Source: an uncultured Sphingomonadaceae bacterium
GTDB taxonomy: Bacteria > Pseudomonadota > Alphaproteobacteria > Sphingomonadales > Sphingomonadaceae
Assembly: GCA_947503245.1 (NCBI GenBank)
Contig: CANNCV010000002.1
Location: 186,001 to 250,000, forward strand
Direction of reading: 5' to 3'
Length of the DNA stretch: 64,000 nucleotides
Shown here piece by piece: positions 57,899 through 64,000 of the stretch (position 1 is its first letter; every line of letters begins with the position of its first letter). Under the pieces are notes generated by a model. That model made no database searches, was not told where the DNA came from, and saw only the letters and a program-made list of their open reading frames with translations. A program made the translations under genes and the position numbers.

Positions 57899-60800
57899 AT
57901 GAAAAAAATAGGATCTGGTTCGCACCTGCACAAAGCATCCTCATTATTTGGCAGTTCGGTGCTCGCAATGTCGGCAATGTTGATGGCCGGTACAGCGCAC
58001 GCGCAAGAAGTAGCGCCTGACGAGGAAGAAGAAACGCTGGAAGATGTAATTGTTGTTACAGGCTCACGCATTGCACGTGATCCAAATCTTGGTTCACCTG
58101 CACCTGTTTTGACAGTAACCGGCGAACAGATCCAACGTTCTGGCGGCTCTGACATTGGTGACGTTCTTCGCGATATTCCTGCATTGTCAGTATCAGGCTC
58201 TGTCGAAGACTCTATTCAGGGCGGCGCTGGCGGTATTGGTCAGTCAACTTTGAACCTTCGCGGCCTTGGCTCTGTGCGGACATTGGTGCTGGTTAACGGT
58301 CGCCGTCACGTTTCTGGTGTTGCAGGCTCGCAGATTGTCGATGTTAACTCAATTCCTACAGCATTGATTGAAAGCGTTGAGACAATCACTGGCGGCGCAT
58401 CAGCCGTTTACGGTGCTGACGCTGTTTCTGGTGTCGTAAACTTCAAACTGAAAGATGATTTTGAAGGTATCACTGGCAATATTCAAACCGGCATTTCCTC
58501 GCGCGGCGATGGCTGGCGGATCAATGGCGATCTAACCTGGGGTACAAATTTCGCAGATGGACGCGGCAACTTTGTTGTCTCAGCAGAATATGCGCGTGTA
58601 GATGAATTGCAATTTGGCGAACGCTCATTCTCTCGCAACAATGGCATTTTCGATGACCAAGCAAACCCAGCCCTGCGTTTTCAGGCTGGTGACATTGGTG
58701 CTGATACGCCTAATTTCCAAAGCTTCTTCGCGGTTGGTGCTGATGGTTTCCCGACCGGCTTTCTTATTCCTGTACCAGCTGTCGACCCAACGAATAACGC
58801 CGGTGTTTTTGAAGAGATCTTCAAAAACGGTATTACGCCTACGGCTGCTGAGCAAGCGCTGATCGACAGGTCAACAAATGCGCCGCGCCGGCTTATCGCA
58901 ACCGATCCGCGCTTTTCGTTATCCGCAGCTGGTGGCGTCATCGCCCCAGGAGGTATTGGGCCAAGCGATGGGCCGGATATCAACGGAAATGGCATCCCCG
59001 ACTGTCTAGAATCATTTGTCGGCTTTAACAGTACATTTAACCCAGGCGCTTTCGGACTAGCTGGTGGTTGCGCAGTTATTGGCGCTGATGGCGGCCTTTC
59101 AGTCTTTCAGGACGGTCTTATCACTGGTGTCTTCAATCAATTTGGTGGCGATGGTATCCCCAATAACTTCGACAGCAATTCATTGATTCCAGAAACTGAG
59201 CGTTGGTCCGTTAATGCCAATTTCCGTTATGAATTTTCCGAAGCCGCGGAGTTCTTTTTCGAGGGGAAATATGTTTCGAGCACAGCAGAATCGCAAAGTC
59301 AGCCAAACACATTTTACGATTTGCTAACAATTCGCTCTGACAACCCATTTATCACACCAGAATTAGAGCAGTTTGTCGAACCCTTGTTTTTCGGTAATGG
59401 CGTTGATGAAGGTTTTTACATCACGCGTGATCCGGCTGACCTTGGTCCAAACCGCGATCGCAACGAATTTGAGACATATCGTCTCGTTGGTGGTTTGCGT
59501 GGCGATATTAACGACAATACAAAATATGAAGTCTCGTTTAACTACGGTAATTTTCAACAAACAAGTCGCGATGCAAACAGAGTCATTACTGACCGCTTTT
59601 TCGCAGCGATTGACGTTACAACTGACCCAACAACCGGCCAACCTATTTGTCGTTCAGACATTGATGGCACTCCACCAGCAACGACGCCATTTGATATTCC
59701 GGCTGCAGAACAAGGCTTTTTTACGTTCAACCCAGGCGACGGACAATGTGCGCCAGCGAACATTCTTGGCGGAGTTGGTGCCATCAGCCAAGCGGCAATC
59801 GACTTCATTACCACTACAACGGTCAACCGGTTTGAGCTAGAGCAATTTGTCATAAATGCATTACTCTTGGGTGACACTGGTAAATTCCTTAACCTGCCAG
59901 GCGGTGCAGTTGATTATGTTCTCGGTGTAGAGTTCCGCGAGGAAACCAGCACATCAACATTCGATCCGCTGGTTCTAGGTATTGCGCCAGTGACAACCCC
60001 GCAAATCTCTCAAGGGCAGTTAGTTAGCACATTGGCCGATCCATTAATTGGTACTGATGATGATCCGCCTGTGTCTATCCAAAACTCGCTAGTATTCGAC
60101 CCAGCAACGCAAATCTCCAACGCTGGCGGGCAATTTGATGTATTTGAGTTTTTCGGCGAAGTACGATTGCCAATTTTGCAAGGCGTTGCAGGAGCAGAGG
60201 TTCTGGAATTGAGTGGGGCTGCTCGCTTTGCTTCCTACTCTACTGCGGGCAATGCATTCACATGGAACGTCAATGGCCTTTATAAGCCGGTTGAAGATAT
60301 CTTGTTCCGTGGCACATATGCAAGAGCTGTTCGTGCACCTAACATCAACGAACTATTCAACCCCGCGCAAGGAGCATTCTTCCGACCAATTGACCCATGT
60401 GAAGTTGCCAGCTTGCAAACAGCTGATGATCCGGCCCTGCGTCAGGCAAATTGCGAAGCATTTTTTGCGAATATTGGATTTAACCCTGCTGATCCTGATG
60501 GTGATGGTTTCGAAAACGATCAAATGACACCGATTTCCGATACCAGTCCTTTTGTTTTCGTAGATCCACTGACCGCACGTTTCTCCGGTTCGATTTCAGG
60601 CAATCGAGACCTTGATGTTGAAACGGCAACAACATGGACCATTGGTGCTCAGATCACACCGAGCTTCCTGCCGGGTTTTGTGTTGAGCGTTGACTATTAT
60701 AATATTGAAATTGAAGATGCGATTTCGACGATTAGCGATCAGGATATTGTCGACAATTGCGTTGACAGCTCGTCCATCGACAACCAATTCTGTCCACTCG

Positions 60801-61357
60801 TACAGCGTAACCCTGCAACTGGTGGTTTTACCTTTATCAGTCAGACATCGATAAACTTTGCGCGGCAGGAAACGGCTGGTATTGAATTTTCAGCCAATTA
60901 TAGCTTTAACCTTGGGGACCATGGCTTTAATGCCCGCGTCAACGGCACATGGGTCGATAAGCTCGATTTCTTCTTCGATCCGGCAGACCCAAATCTGGTT
61001 GATCCTGAATTGCGCGAATTGCGTCGTCCTGAATGGGCAGGCAATGCTGCACTGACATGGACTTGGAACGATCTGAGCGTCACATGGCAAACAACCTATC
61101 GTGATGCACAAGGTTTGGCAGCAGTTGAGATTGAAGATACTGGCAATACCGGTACTGATCAGTTCAGCTTTGAAAACGGTTTTGCCAGCGATAGCTTCAT
61201 TCACGACATCGCTTTTGGTTATGACCTGAACGATAAGTTTGAGTTTTATGGCGGCGTAAACAATATTTTTGACCGTCAGCCATTTGTGACTCAACAGGCT
61301 TTTCCGGTAAGCCCTATCGGTACCTTCTTCTATCTTGGTGCACGGGTAACCTATTGA
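57899..61357 (+). CDS. TonB-dependent outer membrane receptor
   Basis: 1152 residues, large for the family. Signal peptide to about residue 36 (ends AHA^QE), an acidic linker, then the plug (LEDVIVVTGSRI, NLRGLGSVRTLVLVNGRRH, GASAVYGADAVSGVVNF) and a 22-strand barrel ending YLGARVTY with a C-terminal aromatic. Long loops contain calcium-type acidic repeats, e.g. D-I-N-G-N-G-I-P-D-C near residue 360 and D-P-D-G-D-G near 865. Substrate unknown. The ATG at 57899 has AAAGGGA upstream; a longer open frame is present but would spoil the signal peptide. Confidence 0.92.
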   Translation: MKKIGSGSHLHKASSLFGSSVLAMSAMLMAGTAHAQEVAPDEEEETLEDVIVVTGSRIARDPNLGSPAPVLTVTGEQIQRSGGSDIGDVLRDIPALSVSGSVEDSIQGGAGGIGQSTLNLRGLGSVRTLVLVNGRRHVSGVAGSQIVDVNSIPTALIESVETITGGASAVYGADAVSGVVNFKLKDDFEGITGNIQTGISSRGDGWRINGDLTWGTNFADGRGNFVVSAEYARVDELQFGERSFSRNNGIFDDQANPALRFQAGDIGADTPNFQSFFAVGADGFPTGFLIPVPAVDPTNNAGVFEEIFKNGITPTAAEQALIDRSTNAPRRLIATDPRFSLSAAGGVIAPGGIGPSDGPDINGNGIPDCLESFVGFNSTFNPGAFGLAGGCAVIGADGGLSVFQDGLITGVFNQFGGDGIPNNFDSNSLIPETERWSVNANFRYEFSEAAEFFFEGKYVSSTAESQSQPNTFYDLLTIRSDNPFITPELEQFVEPLFFGNGVDEGFYITRDPADLGPNRDRNEFETYRLVGGLRGDINDNTKYEVSFNYGNFQQTSRDANRVITDRFFAAIDVTTDPTTGQPICRSDIDGTPPATTPFDIPAAEQGFFTFNPGDGQCAPANILGGVGAISQAAIDFITTTTVNRFELEQFVINALLLGDTGKFLNLPGGAVDYVLGVEFREETSTSTFDPLVLGIAPVTTPQISQGQLVSTLADPLIGTDDDPPVSIQNSLVFDPATQISNAGGQFDVFEFFGEVRLPILQGVAGAEVLELSGAARFASYSTAGNAFTWNVNGLYKPVEDILFRGTYARAVRAPNINELFNPAQGAFFRPIDPCEVASLQTADDPALRQANCEAFFANIGFNPADPDGDGFENDQMTPISDTSPFVFVDPLTARFSGSISGNRDLDVETATTWTIGAQITPSFLPGFVLSVDYYNIEIEDAISTISDQDIVDNCVDSSSIDNQFCPLVQRNPATGGFTFISQTSINFARQETAGIEFSANYSFNLGDHGFNARVNGTWVDKLDFFFDPADPNLVDPELRELRRPEWAGNAALTWTWNDLSVTWQTTYRDAQGLAAVEIEDTGNTGTDQFSFENGFASDSFIHDIAFGYDLNDKFEFYGGVNNIFDRQPFVTQQAFPVSPIGTFFYLGARVTY

Positions 61358-61404
61358 TAGAAAACCGCAATAACATGGCCTTTGCCGAGGCAATATGAAT
61401 TAGA

Positions 61405-61440
61405 AAAGGGCGCATCCTCATGGGTGCGCCCTTTCTGTTT
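61405..61440 (+). terminator. Terminator after the TonB-dependent receptor gene
   Basis: A perfect 10-bp stem (AAAGGGCGCA 61405-61414 with TGCGCCCTTT 61425-61434) with a 10-base loop, followed by CTGTTTG. U-tract is short but the position 48 bases after the stop is right. Confidence 0.75.
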
Positions 61441-61520
61441 GAGGAGAAGAATATTCGGGCCGCTTTGCCGGTCTGCTTTTTGATGGTAGCGTAACGATAT
61501 TGGTATGAGGGAACGCCGAT

Positions 61521-63557
61521 ATGGAAAAAATATTTAACCGTCTGCAAAGGGCGATTTGGAAGAAATTTACCGAAACACTGTTTGAGGGCACTGAAATGGT
61601 CATTAGCGCGGATCAGGTCGTTGATAATTTAGAGCTCATGTTTTCCGAAATGCATGGCGGAAAAGCCGGAGAAACCGGCCTATCGCTCTATGTTATCTGG
61701 TTGGCACTTGGTGGCCCTGCATTTCATTATGCCACTGCCGTCCAACGCAGAAGAGCGTTTGAAAAGAAGCTGCAAAATCGCCGCATCGATCTGTTTCAGG
61801 ACTTTGCCCGTATAAGAGGTATTATCTATGCCGGCTATTATGGCCATTGGCTAGGCGGTGTTGAAGGCTCAGAAGCGGACAATGCCAGCAACCCAGTGTT
61901 GAATAGCATAGGCTATACCCTGCCCACATTGCGCGGCAACCGTGCCGGAGCCCCCGAAGACCCAGAAGTTGGGGAACAGGTGAAGGCCGACCTACCCGAT
62001 TCAGCTTTTGTTGACCGCAATATTATCGCCGATGATGTCGAAGTCATCATCATCGGTTCCGGCGCAGGCGGCGGTGTGGCTGCTGCAAATTTGGCCGCAA
62101 GTGGGTATAAATGCCTGATTGTCGAAGCGGGAGCGCATTTCCCTTGCAGCAAAATAACCACGCATGAAAAAATCATGTCATCCAATCTCTATCGTGATGG
62201 CGCGATCCAGACGACCCGCAACAGAGATATTATCGTCTTTCAGGGGCAGGTTGTTGGCGGATCACCTGTCATTAACAATGGCATCGCTCTACGGGTGAAA
62301 CAGGATGGGCTTATCCACGAAAAAGCCGAAGATGTATTAGCAGCATGGTCACGTTTGGGTGCACCGGTTAGTCCTGCTGCTCTTACAAAAAGCTATGAAT
62401 ATATTGAGAAACGCTTGGGCATTGCCCCTATTGCCCCGCGCCTTGGTGTAAGAAATGGCAACCATCTTATCCGTGGATGGAACGCATATAAGCAGGAATC
62501 GGATAATCCGCTCGACCATGAAGCACCTCTAAGATGGTTCAGCAAAAATTGGGGCGAATATGGCTCAGATCGGGCATGTGTTTCGGCAGGATATTGCAAC
62601 ACAGGCTGCCCATATGGCCGCAAAAATGCACCTCCTGAGACATGGCTCGCTGATGCGGTGGCTGGTGACAATGAGCAACCTGCACGCATATTGCCAGAGG
62701 CGCAGGTCGAGCAAATCCTATGGGGTGAACGCAATATAACGGGCGAGCGTATTGCTCGCGGTGTAGAAATATTATTTCGCGATGGCACCAAAAAGACGAT
62801 CTCTGCCAGCAAAGGCATTGTGGTTGCGGCTGGTACTATAGCATCGTCCAACATATTGGATGCCAGCGGTATAGAAGGAACTGGCAAAGGCATTTCGTTG
62901 AATATTGCCTGCCCCGTACCCGCTTTGATGGGCAGTGAACAACGCGCATGGGATGAAGACCAAATGGCGACCTATGTCGACCGTGCCGATTTTTTGATTG
63001 AGAGCCATTTCCAGCCGCCAATGAGCATGTCTACCTTGGTACCAGGATGGTTTGACGAACATTTTCAGCGGATGAGAAATTATAACAGACTGGCATCTGC
63101 TGGCGTGTTGTTTCCCGCTGATCGTCTTGGCCGTCTTAAAAAAGGCAAACTTGATCTCAGCTTGGATGACGAGGCTCTTTGGACGTTACGACGAGCGCTA
63201 GGAACTTTGAGTAAAGTCCATTTCGCCGCAGGTGCGGAAGAAGTGTATCCTGCACTATTATGCGGCCAGACTCTGTGGAAAGGTATGGATTGGGAGAAAA
63301 TTGACACATTTTTTGCCGATGCCATTACCGAAGCAGATGATGTTGTTATCTCTTCCAGCCACCCCCATGGGGGAAATGCAATCAATCAAAACCCGGTCAA
63401 AGGCGTGGTTGACCTTGATCAAAAAGTTTATGGCACAACCAATGTGTTTGTCACTGATGCCAGTGTGATGCCCAGCAGCATAAGAGTAAATGCGCAGCTG
63501 ACCACTATGGCGATGGCCGATAGGGTCACCAATGGCGTAAGGATATTTGATAAATAA
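61521..63557 (+). CDS. GMC-family FAD-dependent oxidoreductase (alcohol/sterol oxidase-like)
   Basis: 678 residues. A ~170-residue N-terminal region, partly hydrophobic (LSLYVIWLALGGPAF), precedes the FAD Rossmann motif IIIGSGAGGGVAAANLA. A Cys cluster (C-V-S-A-G-Y-C-N-T-G-C-P-Y-G-R-K) and the GMC C-terminal signature with S-H-P-H-G-G and V-F-V-T-D-A-S-V-M-P follow. This architecture resembles long-chain alcohol oxidases and related dehydrogenases; substrate unknown. Same strand as the TonB receptor but separated from it by a terminator. Confidence 0.88.
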   Translation: MEKIFNRLQRAIWKKFTETLFEGTEMVISADQVVDNLELMFSEMHGGKAGETGLSLYVIWLALGGPAFHYATAVQRRRAFEKKLQNRRIDLFQDFARIRGIIYAGYYGHWLGGVEGSEADNASNPVLNSIGYTLPTLRGNRAGAPEDPEVGEQVKADLPDSAFVDRNIIADDVEVIIIGSGAGGGVAAANLAASGYKCLIVEAGAHFPCSKITTHEKIMSSNLYRDGAIQTTRNRDIIVFQGQVVGGSPVINNGIALRVKQDGLIHEKAEDVLAAWSRLGAPVSPAALTKSYEYIEKRLGIAPIAPRLGVRNGNHLIRGWNAYKQESDNPLDHEAPLRWFSKNWGEYGSDRACVSAGYCNTGCPYGRKNAPPETWLADAVAGDNEQPARILPEAQVEQILWGERNITGERIARGVEILFRDGTKKTISASKGIVVAAGTIASSNILDASGIEGTGKGISLNIACPVPALMGSEQRAWDEDQMATYVDRADFLIESHFQPPMSMSTLVPGWFDEHFQRMRNYNRLASAGVLFPADRLGRLKKGKLDLSLDDEALWTLRRALGTLSKVHFAAGAEEVYPALLCGQTLWKGMDWEKIDTFFADAITEADDVVISSSHPHGGNAINQNPVKGVVDLDQKVYGTTNVFVTDASVMPSSIRVNAQLTTMAMADRVTNGVRIFDK

Positions 63558-63691
63558 TCGCTACCCTCTCTCCTAGCTGTACGAAGCTGTTGGTTTATCA
63601 TTGTTCAAAACAGATAAGCGGGTTACGCTTTGCAGAAATTGGCTTTGCCATGCCAAATCGTTGAGCCTGGTAGCAAACCCAAGGGGGAAGA

Positions 63692-64000
63692 ATGACCCGT
63701 AATATCCTATTGGCAATTTTGAGCAGCTTTGCATGTGTCATATTATCTGGCTGTACAGCCTCAGCAGACCCTCAAAAAAACACTATAGCTGAGCCATCAG
63801 TACCATCCGGGACGCTGATTATCGGCAATAAAGGCGAAGATACTGTCAGTTTCATCAATCTCGCTACAGGAGAGGAAGCAGCACGCGTCGCGACCAAGAG
63901 CATGCCGCACGAGGTGGCCATTTCCCCTGATGGAACCCTTGCCGCAGTCGTAGCCTATGGCGGCACCACCGTTGATATTTTTGATATTGAAAGTGTATCA
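63692..64000 (+). CDS. Lipoprotein with YVTN-type beta-propeller repeats (partial, runs off the right edge)
   Basis: 103 residues visible. The lipobox V-I-L-S-G-C ends at Cys21, so the protein is lipidated. From about residue 40, GTLIIGNKGEDTVSFINLAT and HEVAISPDGTLAAVVAYGGT are two blades of a YVTN/NHL-like propeller. The ATG at 63692 follows GGGGGAAG. Its length and partner are beyond the window; it may act with the upstream GMC oxidoreductase. Confidence 0.8.
   Translation, partial: MTRNILLAILSSFACVILSGCTASADPQKNTIAEPSVPSGTLIIGNKGEDTVSFINLATGEEAARVATKSMPHEVAISPDGTLAAVVAYGGTTVDIFDIESVS

Overview
The window is chromosomal DNA of an alphaproteobacterium, most likely a marine or aquatic member of the Sphingomonadales (Sphingorhabdus/Parasphingorhabdus/Sphingopyxis-like). 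I infer this from protein style, moderate GC, the NADP-dependent eukaryotic-type isocitrate dehydrogenase, the large TonB-dependent receptor, the Arg/Gly-rich N-terminus of ribosomal protein S5, and an rseP-bamA-skp-fabZ cluster without lpxD, lpxA or lpxB. That last point fits a lineage that uses glycosphingolipids instead of LPS. Most genes are core housekeeping genes on the minus strand.

Region by region. 1-4122: cytochrome c maturation operon ccmC-D-E-F-G-H (minus, each gene overlapping or abutting the next; ccmH runs off the left edge). 4301-5527: a leucine/valine-type amino acid dehydrogenase and tRNA-His. 5776-7840: an isolated trio of type II secretion pseudopilins (gspI-J-K), divergent from an Nramp-family transporter (7994-9274) with altered metal-site motifs. 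9376-20937: rpmE, then the envelope and translation cluster rpsB-tsf-pyrH-frr-uppS-cdsA-dxr-rseP-bamA-skp-fabZ. 21351-23280: a small predicted membrane protein and psd-pssA. 23486-27698 (plus): icd, a CPA2 cation:proton antiporter and an aspartoacylase-family hydrolase. 27739-31381 (minus): rimK, a RimB-like protease, gdhA and an exported SRPBCC protein. 31424-48144 (minus): the joined str-S10-spc ribosomal superoperon, rpsL through secY-adk.

After that, 48145-49226 is a long AT-rich spacer. It holds a tandem duplication encoding two 54-residue peptides with a conserved N-terminal half and a diverged C-terminal half, a layout that resembles RiPP precursors. I consider this the most novel item in the window. 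49227-50991 (plus) has an acyl-CoA dehydrogenase and a thioesterase. 51033-54791 (minus) has a purine-salvage pair (adenine deaminase and phosphoribosyltransferase) with an enoyl-CoA hydratase, a DsbA-fold isomerase and a winged-helix regulator with a degenerate receiver. 54930-57627 (minus) is lepA, followed in close coupling by an HNH endonuclease gene. 57899-64000 (plus) has a 1152-residue TonB-dependent receptor, a GMC oxidoreductase and the start of a beta-propeller lipoprotein.

The genes work together in four main modules: c-type cytochrome assembly; outer-membrane protein and isoprenoid/phospholipid synthesis; the translation apparatus with several hairpins in its spacers; and a possible RimK/RimB/aspartoacylase set for adding and trimming glutamate tails. 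No rRNA, CRISPR array, insertion sequence or prophage was found. All functional calls rest on motif reading alone.
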